A DNA stretch of 20,808 nucleotides from the NCBI GenBank assembly GCA_034658975.1, contig JAYEGJ010000168.1, positions 1 to 20,808 on the forward strand, written 5' to 3'. The position numbers were made by a program, and so were the translations under genes. Source of the DNA: SZUA-217 sp034658975. Its GTDB lineage: Bacteria > Actinomycetota > Acidimicrobiia > Spongiisociales > ZC4RG35. The notes beneath the pieces were generated by a model. That model was not told the origin of the DNA. It worked only from the letters and a program-made list of their open reading frames with translations, and did not search any database. Positions within the stretch are counted from its first letter, which is position 1; each line of letters starts with the position of its first letter. Positions 1 through 5,739 of this stretch are shown piece by piece.

Positions 1-1243
1 GCTCGAGTGAGAAACAGTCGTCGAGTCTCTCAGTGGTCAGCTGAACCTCGGGATCGGTGGCCAGCAGGTCCATTAGCTGGCCCTTGCCATCCCAGGCTGC
101 CATGGCGTTGCGTTGCACGACCCGGTAGGCGTCATCCCTGGTGAGACCTTGCTCCACGAGGGCGAGCAGGACGGCCTGGCTGAACACCAGCCCCTTGGTC
201 GACTCCAGGTTCGCCGCCATGCGCTCGTCGTCCACGACCAGGTTGTCCACGAGGCCAGCGAATCTCACCAGCATGTAGTGGAGGGCAATGGACGCGTCGG
301 GGAGCACCACCCGCTCCGCGGAGGAGTGCGAGATGTCCCGCTCGTGCCACAGGGCAACGTTCTCGAGGCCCACCTGTGCGTAGCCGCGAAGCAGCCGGGC
401 CATCCCTGTCATTCGCTCCGACAGGATGGGGTTCCGCTTGTGGGGCATCGCCGAAGACCCCTTCTGGCCCTTTCCGAAACTCTCCCGCGCTTCGCCAACC
501 TCGGAACGCTGGAGGTGCCGGATCTCGGTGGCCATACGCTCGATCGAGGCTCCGATGATGGCAAGGGTTGTCAGATACTGGGCATGCCGATCGCGCGCCG
601 TTACCTGGGTGGAGGCGGGCTCGGTGGAGATGCCGAGACTTCCACAGACATGGGCTTCTACGTCGGGAGGCACGTGGGCGTAGGTGCCGACGGCTCCCGA
701 GATCTTGCCTACGGCGACGGCTTCACGGGCGTCGCGCAGTCGTCGGTAGTCCCGCTCCAGTTCGAAAGCCCACCCGGCGAGCTTCAACCCAAAAGTGGTC
801 GCCTCGGCCCATATCCCGTGGGTGCGGCCGATCATTGGAGTGCGACGATGCTCGAATGCCTTGGCTTTCACGACGTCAAATAGATCCGATAAGGCAGCGA
901 GAAGAAGGTCGGCGGAGTCCTTGAGTATCAGGCCCCCGGCAGTGTCGAGGACATCCGATGAGGTCAATCCGTAGTGGATCCAGCCGGCGGCCTCGGTGCC
1001 GGCGTTGGAGCCGAGGATGTCGACGAAGGCGGCGAGGTCGTGATTGGTGATCGCCTCCCGCTCGACTACTTCTTGGGGCGTCGGGCAGTCGGCTGCCCGG
1101 GCCGAGCCGGCAACACCGGGCGGAACCCTGCCAAGCTTCTCCCACGCCTCGAGTGCCATTACTTCGACGTCTTTCCAGGCTTCTAGCTTGCGCTGCTCCG
1201 ACCAGATCTGGCCCATCTCGGGGAGGGTGTATCTCTCGATCAC
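1..1243 (-). CDS. purB: Adenylosuccinate lyase PurB, 3'-truncated by window edge
   Basis: Fumarase/aspartase-superfamily lyase that releases fumarate from SAICAR and from adenylosuccinate, in the cytoplasmic de novo purine and AMP branches. The reverse strand reads MIERYTLPEMGQIWSEQRK, the usual actinobacterial PurB N-terminus. HYGLTSSD lies at residues 90-97, GRTHG with the conserved histidine at about 139-143, and the superfamily signature GSSAMPHKRNP at about 262-272, which carries the flexible-loop serine. About 414 residues are visible, so only the last few tens are missing beyond base 1. The start is GTG at 1243: the nearby ATG at 1260 runs into an in-frame TGA, and GTG gives the family N-terminus. 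It is divergent from the YcaQ-like gene, with 38 bp between starts. It belongs with the other minus-strand purine genes of this window but is separated from them. Confidence 0.95.
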   Translation of the reverse strand, partial: MIERYTLPEMGQIWSEQRKLEAWKDVEVMALEAWEKLGRVPPGVAGSARAADCPTPQEVVEREAITNHDLAAFVDILGSNAGTEAAGWIHYGLTSSDVLDTAGGLILKDSADLLLAALSDLFDVVKAKAFEHRRTPMIGRTHGIWAEATTFGLKLAGWAFELERDYRRLRDAREAVAVGKISGAVGTYAHVPPDVEAHVCGSLGISTEPASTQVTARDRHAQYLTTLAIIGASIERMATEIRHLQRSEVGEARESFGKGQKGSSAMPHKRNPILSERMTGMARLLRGYAQVGLENVALWHERDISHSSAERVVLPDASIALHYMLVRFAGLVDNLVVDDERMAANLESTKGLVFSQAVLLALVEQGLTRDDAYRVVQRNAMAAWDGKGQLMDLLATDPEVQLTTERLDDCFSLE

Positions 1244-1281
1244 GGGCCTGATGATGCCATGCCCGTTACCGTCGCTGTTCG

Positions 1282-2460
1282 ATGCGACGCGTCACCCAGG
1301 ACCAGGCCCGCAGATATGCCCTTGGCGCTCAGGGGTTCAACGGCGGCCGCGCCACCGGAAGAGTGGACTCGCGGCACTTCCGCAAGGTGGTCGATGCGGT
1401 GGGTCTCATCCAACTGGACTCCGTCAACGTTTTCAGCCGGGCTCATTTCATGCCCTTCTTCTCGCGAATCGGCCCCTACGACCGTGACGCCCTCGACACC
1501 TGGTTGTGGCGGTCCGGCGAGCTGTTCGAGTACTGGGGTCACGAGGCCTCGCTGATCCCATCCGATCAACACCGGCTGTTCCGCTGGCGAATGGATCAGG
1601 AGCTCAGTTGGAAGGCCATGAAGCGCCTCGAGAATGAGCAGCCCGGGTACATCGACGCGGTCCTCTCCCAGGTTGAGGACAGAGGCCCGCTCCAGACCAA
1701 GGAACTCGAAGACGCCGGGGAGCGGATCGGTCGAACGATGTGGAACTGGTCCCATGGAAAGGTGGCCCTGGAGGCCCTGTTTCTCCAAGGGAGAATCACG
1801 ACCGCCCACCGTCCCAACTTCACCCGCATGTACGACGTACCGGAACGGGTGATCGCGCGTGAGCACCTCGACGCTCCCGGTCCGAGCCGCGAGGAGGCAC
1901 AGCGAGCCCTACTCCTCCAGGCTGCCCGGCATATGGGAGTAGCGACCGCCGATGACCTGGGTGACTACTACCGGATCCGGATGCCTCAGGCTCGCCCGCT
2001 GGTGGCACAGCTCGTTGACCGTGGCGATCTCGTCGAGGTCGAGGTCGAGGGATGGGATCGTCCCGGCTTTCTCCATCCGGAGACGTCGCTGCCCCGGACT
2101 GCCCGTGGGACGGCACTGCTCTCACCCTTCGACAACCTGATCTGGTACCGGCCCCGCGTCGAGCGTCTCTGGGATTTCCACTACCGGATCGAGATCTACG
2201 TACCAGAGGCGAAGCGGGTCTACGGGTACTACGTGCTCCCGTTCCTCATGGACGGCGATCTGGTCGCACGGGTCGACCTCAAGACGGACCGGCAGGCGGG
2301 AGTCTTGCGGGTCAAGGGTGCGTTCGGCGAGCCTGGAGTCGATCTTCGGGTCGTTGGTAGCGCCCTTCGCGAGGAACTGGAGCTGGTGGCGGGGTGGAAG
2401 GGCATGACCGACATCGAAATCGTCGACAACGGCGACCTATCCGCTTTCCTAATGCTGTAG
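1282..2460 (+). CDS. YcaQ/AlkZ-like (HTH_42) DNA glycosylase
   Basis: 392-residue protein of the winged-helix HTH_42 superfamily, which includes E. coli YcaQ and Streptomyces AlkZ. Those enzymes excise bulky N-alkylated bases and unhook DNA interstrand crosslinks. The N-terminal GLIQLDSVNV segment places Q44-L45-D46, matching the catalytic Q-x-D motif of the YcaQ branch (AlkZ has Q-x-Q). Other family-typical stretches are FSRAHFMPFFSRIG (51-64), EYWGHEASLIP (83-93) and LLSPFDNLIWYR (about 270-281). Length fits the family. The ATG at 1282 starts just before the conserved Q-A-R-R helix and lacks a clear Shine-Dalgarno. It is divergent from purB and followed, 70 bp later and on the same strand, by the dioxygenase gene. 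Substrate is unknown; the older name 'winged helix DNA-binding domain protein' is an equally safe label. Confidence 0.85.
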   Translation: MRRVTQDQARRYALGAQGFNGGRATGRVDSRHFRKVVDAVGLIQLDSVNVFSRAHFMPFFSRIGPYDRDALDTWLWRSGELFEYWGHEASLIPSDQHRLFRWRMDQELSWKAMKRLENEQPGYIDAVLSQVEDRGPLQTKELEDAGERIGRTMWNWSHGKVALEALFLQGRITTAHRPNFTRMYDVPERVIAREHLDAPGPSREEAQRALLLQAARHMGVATADDLGDYYRIRMPQARPLVAQLVDRGDLVEVEVEGWDRPGFLHPETSLPRTARGTALLSPFDNLIWYRPRVERLWDFHYRIEIYVPEAKRVYGYYVLPFLMDGDLVARVDLKTDRQAGVLRVKGAFGEPGVDLRVVGSALREELELVAGWKGMTDIEIVDNGDLSAFLML

Positions 2461-2462
2461 AT

Positions 2463-2497
2463 TCGGTATACCGACTCTGCGCCGTTCAGAAAGTCGG
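2463..2497. other. 12-bp palindrome and overlapping small hairpin between ycaQ-like and DODA genes
   Basis: TCGGTATACCGA (2463-2474) is a perfect 12-bp palindrome directly behind the stop codon at 2458-2460. CCGACT (2471-2476) can also pair with AGTCGG (2492-2497) across a 15-nt loop. It may be a weak terminator or an operator for the dioxygenase gene; nothing decides between them. Confidence 0.35.
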
Positions 2498-2530
2498 ATT
2501 AGCGACGCACTCGTCGGGTTGTATCTCATC

Positions 2531-3313
2531 ATGACCACCCAGCAATCTCGCTCACCGGTCATCTTTCTGAGCCACGGCGCCCCGCCGCTGGCCGATGATC
2601 CGGTTTGGACCAGGGAGTTGGCAGACCTTGCGGCCGGGATGGCCCGGCCAAAGGCGATCCTTGTCGTGTCGGCGCATTGGGAGCGGGCGCCGCTGACGAT
2701 CGGGTCAACCCGAACCGTGCCCTTGCTCTATGACTTCTGGGGATTTCCCGACCGCTACTACCAGGTGGAGTACGCGGCGCCCGGCGCCCCGCAGCTCGCC
2801 GATCGGGTCCGGAGGCTTCTCGGAGGCCGAGAGGAGGCTGTCATCGATGAGCCAGAACGGGGGTTAGACCACGGCGCATACGTGCCGCTGGTGGAGATGT
2901 ACCCCGAGGCGGATATCCCCGTGCTTCAGATATCGATGCCGACGGTGGATCCTGCGTTCCTTCTCGACGTGGGTCGTCGCCTCGCCCCATTGAGGGATGA
3001 AGGAGTGCTCATAATCGGCAGTGGCTTCTCTACCCACAACCTGCGGGAGATGGATCCGACCAACAGCCACGTTCCCTTTTGGTCGTCCGAGTTCGATCAT
3101 TGGCTGGCGGAGTCGCTATCAGCCGGCGAGGTTGATGCCTTGGTCGACTTCCAACACAAGGCCCCTGCCCATGCCCTCGCTCACCCGACCACCGAGCACT
3201 TCGCCCCGTTGTTCGTGGCTCTGGGTGCGAGCGTCGAAACGCTTCAGTCCAGTCAGACCGTCATTGAGGGTTTCTGGTTCGGCCTCTCCAAGCGGTCGGT
3301 CCGCTTCGACTGA
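2531..3313 (+). CDS. DODA-type (LigB-like, class III) extradiol ring-cleavage dioxygenase
   Basis: 260-residue member of the class III extradiol dioxygenase family that includes DOPA 4,5-dioxygenase and E. coli YgiD. These non-heme iron (or zinc-loaded) enzymes act on catechol-type substrates. Family motifs in order: FLSHGAPPL with H15, VSAHWE with H49, YDFWGFP (67-73), LDHGAYVPLVEMYP with H114, GSGFSTHNLR with H169 and HPTTEHFAPL near 218-227. H15, H49 and H169 are the expected metal ligands or their neighbours. I chose ATG 2531 over an in-frame TTG at 2519 because it gives the usual short N-terminus. No ring-hydroxylating partner or ferredoxin lies nearby, so the physiological substrate cannot be guessed from context. 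It lies downstream of the YcaQ-like gene and faces gcdH tail to tail across a shared hairpin. Confidence 0.88.
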   Translation: MTTQQSRSPVIFLSHGAPPLADDPVWTRELADLAAGMARPKAILVVSAHWERAPLTIGSTRTVPLLYDFWGFPDRYYQVEYAAPGAPQLADRVRRLLGGREEAVIDEPERGLDHGAYVPLVEMYPEADIPVLQISMPTVDPAFLLDVGRRLAPLRDEGVLIIGSGFSTHNLREMDPTNSHVPFWSSEFDHWLAESLSAGEVDALVDFQHKAPAHALAHPTTEHFAPLFVALGASVETLQSSQTVIEGFWFGLSKRSVRFD

Positions 3314-3319
3314 AAGCCT

Positions 3320-3366
3320 TTCTGGGTAGGTAATTCCACGTCAGGCGTGCAAAAACCTCCCCAGAA
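3320..3366. terminator. Nested hairpin between convergent DODA and gcdH genes
   Basis: Arms TTCTGGGtAGGT (3320-3331) and ACCTcCCCAGAA (3355-3366) pair with one internal mismatch. The loop contains a further CACG/CGTG pair (3337-3340 with 3346-3349). An A-run at 3351-3355 gives a U-tract-like segment only in the gcdH direction and inside the loop. Its position between two convergent stop codons suits a bidirectional terminator. Confidence 0.55.
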
Positions 3367-3369
3367 CGG

Positions 3370-4554
3370 TCAGGAGAAGGCGCTGAGCCCGGTGATCGCC
3401 TGACCCATAACCAGGGTGTGGATCTCGTTGGTGCCCTCATAGGTGTAAACCGTCTCGAGGTTGGCCATGTGGCGGAAGACCGGGTACTCGAGGGTGATTC
3501 CGTTGGCCCCGAGAATGCTTCGTGCCGTTCTGGCGACGTCCAACGAGTTGCGCACGTTGTCGAACTTCCCGAAGGAGATCTGCTCGGGTGTGATCGTGCC
3601 GTCGTCCTTCATGCGGCCCAGATGCAGGGCGAGAAGGGTTCCGCGATTGACCGCCACCATCATCTCCACCAGCTTCTGTTGGGTCAGTTGGAACGAGGCG
3701 ATCGGAACCTCGAACTGCACCCGCTCCTTCGAGTAGGCGAGGGCAGTCTCGTAGCAGGAGCGTGCCGCTCCGATGGCACCGAAGGCGATGCCAAATCGCG
3801 CTTCGTTGAGACACGACAGCGGGCCGCGCATCGAAGAGACATTGGGGAGCATGAACTCGTCGGGGACACGAACGTCGTCGAGGAGGAGTTCGGACGTGAC
3901 CGACGCCCGGAGCGACGCCTTCCTCTCGATCTTGGGTGCGGAGAACCCGGGAGTGTCGGTGGGCACGATGAACCCCCGCATCCCGTCGTCGGTTCGTGCC
4001 CAGACGATGGCGATGTCCGAAATAGTCCCGTTGGTGATCCACATCTTGGATCCGTTGATGATCCAATCCGACCCGTCACGGCGGGCATGAGTTCGCATGC
4101 CAGAGGGGTCCGACCCAGCATCGGCCTCGGTCAGACCGAATGAGCCGATGACCTCACCCGATGCCATCGGGGGAAGCCAGGTCTGCTTCTGCTCCTCGGA
4201 GCCGAACTTCCAGATGGGGAACATCGCAAGTGAGCCTTGAACCGAAACGAAGGAGCGAATCCCGGAGTCGCCGGCCTCCAATTCGAGGCAGGCGAGCCCG
4301 TAGGCCACGTTGGACGTGCCGGCGCAGCCATAACCCTCGAGATGCATCCCGAACATGCCGAGATCGCCAAAGGCCTTGGCCAGGTCCTTGTGCGGGATCT
4401 CCCCGTCCTCCCACCAGTCGGCGATGTTGGGGTTGATCTCCTTTTCGATGTAGTCGCGCACGGTGTCACGAAGAAGGATCTCCTCATCGGAGAGGAGAGA
4501 ATCGATGTCGAGAAAGTCGAGCGGGTTGGGCTTGTCTAGGGAAATCTCGCTCAT
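3370..4554 (-). CDS. gcdH: Glutaryl-CoA dehydrogenase-type acyl-CoA dehydrogenase
   Basis: 394-residue FAD-dependent acyl-CoA dehydrogenase. Human GCDH oxidises and decarboxylates glutaryl-CoA to crotonyl-CoA in lysine/tryptophan catabolism. All the glutarate-binding and catalytic positions I know from that enzyme are present: E93 (human Glu87), R100-S101 (Arg94-Ser95, in the motif GIRSFVSVQ) and Y372-E373 (Tyr369-Glu370, in TYEGTNE). The FAD/substrate loops FGLTEADAGSDPSG and GSKMWITNG and the C-terminal MGQAITG also fit. Length is typical of the mature enzyme. ATG 4554 lies 22 bp after the purE stop on the same strand, so co-transcription with purE is likely. There is no Shine-Dalgarno, but TACGAT lies 9 nt upstream of the start, so it may also have its own leaderless promoter. 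Another short dicarboxylyl-CoA is possible as substrate. Confidence 0.87.
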   Translation of the reverse strand: MSEISLDKPNPLDFLDIDSLLSDEEILLRDTVRDYIEKEINPNIADWWEDGEIPHKDLAKAFGDLGMFGMHLEGYGCAGTSNVAYGLACLELEAGDSGIRSFVSVQGSLAMFPIWKFGSEEQKQTWLPPMASGEVIGSFGLTEADAGSDPSGMRTHARRDGSDWIINGSKMWITNGTISDIAIVWARTDDGMRGFIVPTDTPGFSAPKIERKASLRASVTSELLLDDVRVPDEFMLPNVSSMRGPLSCLNEARFGIAFGAIGAARSCYETALAYSKERVQFEVPIASFQLTQQKLVEMMVAVNRGTLLALHLGRMKDDGTITPEQISFGKFDNVRNSLDVARTARSILGANGITLEYPVFRHMANLETVYTYEGTNEIHTLVMGQAITGLSAFS

Positions 4555-4563
4555 GGCAGTGCG

Positions 4564-4569
4564 ATCGTA
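4564..4569 (-). promoter_or_regulatory. Possible -10 element (TACGAT) of gcdH
   Basis: TACGAT on the minus strand ends 9 nt before the gcdH ATG, matching TANNNT and the TACGNT pattern seen before four other genes here. I see no convincing -35. A transcript from here would have almost no leader. Confidence 0.35.
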
Positions 4570-4576
4570 TCGAAAC

Positions 4577-5041
4577 TCAACCGGCCAGGGTCTTCGCCTC
4601 GAGTTCCTTGCGATATTGGGCGAGTTTGGCGGTCAGTTCCTCGTCGTTGATCGCCAGCATTGCCACAGCCAGAAGAGCGGCGTTGTTGGCAGCATCGATC
4701 GCCACGGTGGCCACCGGTATCCCGGTTGGCATCTGAACCGTCGCCAACAGGGCATCCATCCCGTCGAGCGAGGCGCTGATTGGCACGCCAATGATCGGTA
4801 GCAACGATTTGGCTGCCATGACTCCGGCGAGATGGGCCGCCTTGCCGGCCCCGGCGATGATCGCCTCAAACCCCTGTTCGGCGGCGGTAGATGCGAATTC
4901 GATCGCCTGATCCGGTGTCTTGTGTGCGGAAAGAACCCTCGTCTCGTGCTCGATGCCGAAACTGTCGAGCATTTCCTCCGCTTTCTCCATGATGGGGCGG
5001 TCGGACCCAGATCCCATCAATATCGCGACTTTGTGACTCAT
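4577..5041 (-). CDS. purE: N5-carboxyaminoimidazole ribonucleotide mutase PurE (class I)
   Basis: 154-residue cytoplasmic enzyme that converts N5-CAIR to CAIR in de novo purine synthesis. MGSGSD (9-14) is the phosphate-binding loop, LSAHKTP (37-43) carries the conserved histidine H40, IIAGAGKAAHLAGV (61-74) carries H70, and VQMPTGIPVATVAI plus the following N-A-A-L-L segment complete the active site. Length is normal for class I. Bacterial homologs usually have SAHRTP; here the arginine is lysine (K41), a conservative change. purK, the usual upstream partner making N5-CAIR, is not in this window. ATG 5041 has no Shine-Dalgarno; TACGGT lies 8 nt upstream. It is divergent from the 5200 gene, and the 158 bp between them carries the putative SARP sites. 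gcdH follows 22 bp downstream. Confidence 0.95.
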   Translation of the reverse strand: MSHKVAILMGSGSDRPIMEKAEEMLDSFGIEHETRVLSAHKTPDQAIEFASTAAEQGFEAIIAGAGKAAHLAGVMAAKSLLPIIGVPISASLDGMDALLATVQMPTGIPVATVAIDAANNAALLAVAMLAINDEELTAKLAQYRKELEAKTLAG

Positions 5042-5049
5042 GGCTCTAG

Positions 5050-5055
5050 ACCGTA
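5050..5055 (-). promoter_or_regulatory. Possible -10 element (TACGGT) of purE
   Basis: TACGGT on the minus strand ends 8 nt before the purE ATG, implying a leaderless or near-leaderless mRNA. A weak -35-like TTCAGT lies at 5074-5079 (18-bp spacer). One of the TAGAGCC heptamers, in minus orientation, fills the space between this element and the ATG. Confidence 0.4.
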
Positions 5056-5079
5056 ACCGACGGTGTTTTGTTCACTGAA

Positions 5080-5140
5080 TAGAGCGGCCAAAGAGGTCGT
5101 AGAGCCGAAATAGAGCGGACAAAAGGAATCTCTAGAGCGT
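5080..5140 (+). promoter_or_regulatory. Cluster of TAGAGC(C/G) heptamers, candidate SARP operator
   Basis: TAGAGCG/TAGAGCC begins at 5080, 5100, 5111 and 5133 on the plus strand. The pair at 5100 and 5111 is TAGAGCC-gaaa-TAGAGCG: heptamers 11 bp apart with a 4-bp gap. The next copy is 22 bp further on. SARP regulators such as ActII-ORF4 and DnrI bind TCGAGNN-like heptamers with this spacing, with the -10 about 8 bp beyond the last repeat. GAATCT at 5126-5131 lies exactly 8 bp beyond the second heptamer and could be a -10. The downstream operon encodes a SARP-domain protein, so autoregulation is the simplest reading. A larger direct repeat (5078-5093 and 5109-5125, differing by one substitution and one inserted A) contains two of the copies. 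Confidence 0.55.
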
Positions 5141-5149
5141 CATCCGGCA

Positions 5150-5191
5150 CCTTTCTCACCAGGCGGAGAGCCCGTCGAGAGAAGAGAAAGG
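5150..5191 (+). promoter_or_regulatory. Leader hairpin overlapping the Shine-Dalgarno of the 5200 gene
   Basis: CCTTTCTC (5150-5157) is perfectly complementary to GAGAAAGG (5184-5191), with a 26-nt loop. The 3' arm covers most of the Shine-Dalgarno AAAGGAG (5187-5193), which stands 6 nt before ATG 5200. The purine-rich context makes chance pairing possible. Confidence 0.35.
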
Positions 5192-5199
5192 AGACGGCG

Positions 5200-5673
5200 A
5201 TGACCGTTCTTCAAAGAGAGACAACAGCTAGCGGGACAGAGAAGAGAAGTGCAGGACTTGGTTCATACTTCGTGGTTGGAGTGGCAGCTCTGGCAGTCGG
5301 CGTCTTCGGGGCCCTCGGCATTCAGAGAGTGGGCGAGGCGAGCAGCGTTTCAGCGGCTCAGCAAGCGGCCACGATCCGGGCGACCGAAGTCGGTGCGAAT
5401 CTCGACTCGCTGTGGCAGGTCGGACTGCTTCAGCAGGCAGCGATCAATGATGCGGCCTTGTTGCAGTTACGGATCGATGCTGGCCTCGGTCAGTACGAGG
5501 CAATCCAGGAGAACTACCTCCTTCAGAAGAGGATCGAGGCAGGACTTCTTCAGCAGCAAGCCATCGATGCGGCCAATGCCGATTGGACGACACGGTGGAG
5601 CGAGGTCGACGAACACCTCGATGCGCTGGTCGCAGCCGGTCTGGCGCAGCAGGAGTTCTACAGCAACCGGTAG
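5200..5673 (+). CDS. Small single-TM protein with 20-residue helical repeats
   Basis: 157-residue protein that I do not recognise. Residues 1-19 are polar and basic (cytoplasmic), 21-42 form one hydrophobic segment (signal anchor or TM), and the rest should lie outside. Residues 67-86, 87-106 and 107-126 are three tandem 20-residue units with the shared core GLxQxxAIxxA (G75, G95, G115). A fourth, diverged copy (about 139-157) repeats the opening LDxLxxxGLxQQ after a 12-residue insertion. The units are rich in Leu, Gln and Ala, without Pro or Cys, so amphipathic helices or a coiled coil are likely. ATG 5200 has a strong Shine-Dalgarno (AAAGGAG, 5187-5193). The gene ends 66 nt before the SARP-receptor gene and very probably shares its operon. 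A role as extracytoplasmic partner of that receptor is inference only. Confidence 0.85.
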   Translation: MTVLQRETTASGTEKRSAGLGSYFVVGVAALAVGVFGALGIQRVGEASSVSAAQQAATIRATEVGANLDSLWQVGLLQQAAINDAALLQLRIDAGLGQYEAIQENYLLQKRIEAGLLQQQAIDAANADWTTRWSEVDEHLDALVAAGLAQQEFYSNR

Positions 5674-5691
5674 GTGGAGAGGGAACGAACG

Positions 5692-5732
5692 ACCCTCCGG
5701 TGGCAGAGGGCACCTGATACTCACCGGAGGGT
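5692..5732 (+). promoter_or_regulatory. 11-bp inverted repeat that buries the Shine-Dalgarno of the SARP-receptor gene
   Basis: ACCCTCCGGTG (5692-5702) and CACCGGAGGGT (5722-5732) are perfectly complementary, with a 19-nt loop. The Shine-Dalgarno GGAGGG (5726-5731) lies wholly inside the 3' arm, 8 nt before ATG 5740. The loop contains GAGGGCACC (5706-5714), which offers a competing partner for CCCTC (5693-5697) or for GGTG (5699-5702), so two mutually exclusive folds can be drawn. This looks like a translational switch, or a DNA operator, in the intercistronic gap. Confidence 0.55.
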
Positions 5733-5739
5733 ACGTTTG

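Noticed and set aside
113..883. Long plus-strand open frame
   Set aside because: It lies entirely antisense to purB, whose reverse-strand translation has all lyase signatures. Similar long antisense frames over gcdH, purA, hyuA, hyuB and glcD are likewise by-products of high GC.
2519..2530. TTG start of the dioxygenase
   Set aside because: TTG is a rare start and adds only four residues; ATG 2531 is more likely.
5042..5199. Purine riboswitch before the signalling unit or purE
   Set aside because: I found no three-way-junction core with the conserved purine-aptamer loops, and the likely purE mRNA has no leader to hold one.
5674..5739. Earlier GTG start of the SARP-receptor gene
   Set aside because: It directly abuts the previous stop, has no proper ribosome site, and adds 22 Arg-rich residues before the normal SARP N-terminus. 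ATG 5740 has a good Shine-Dalgarno.
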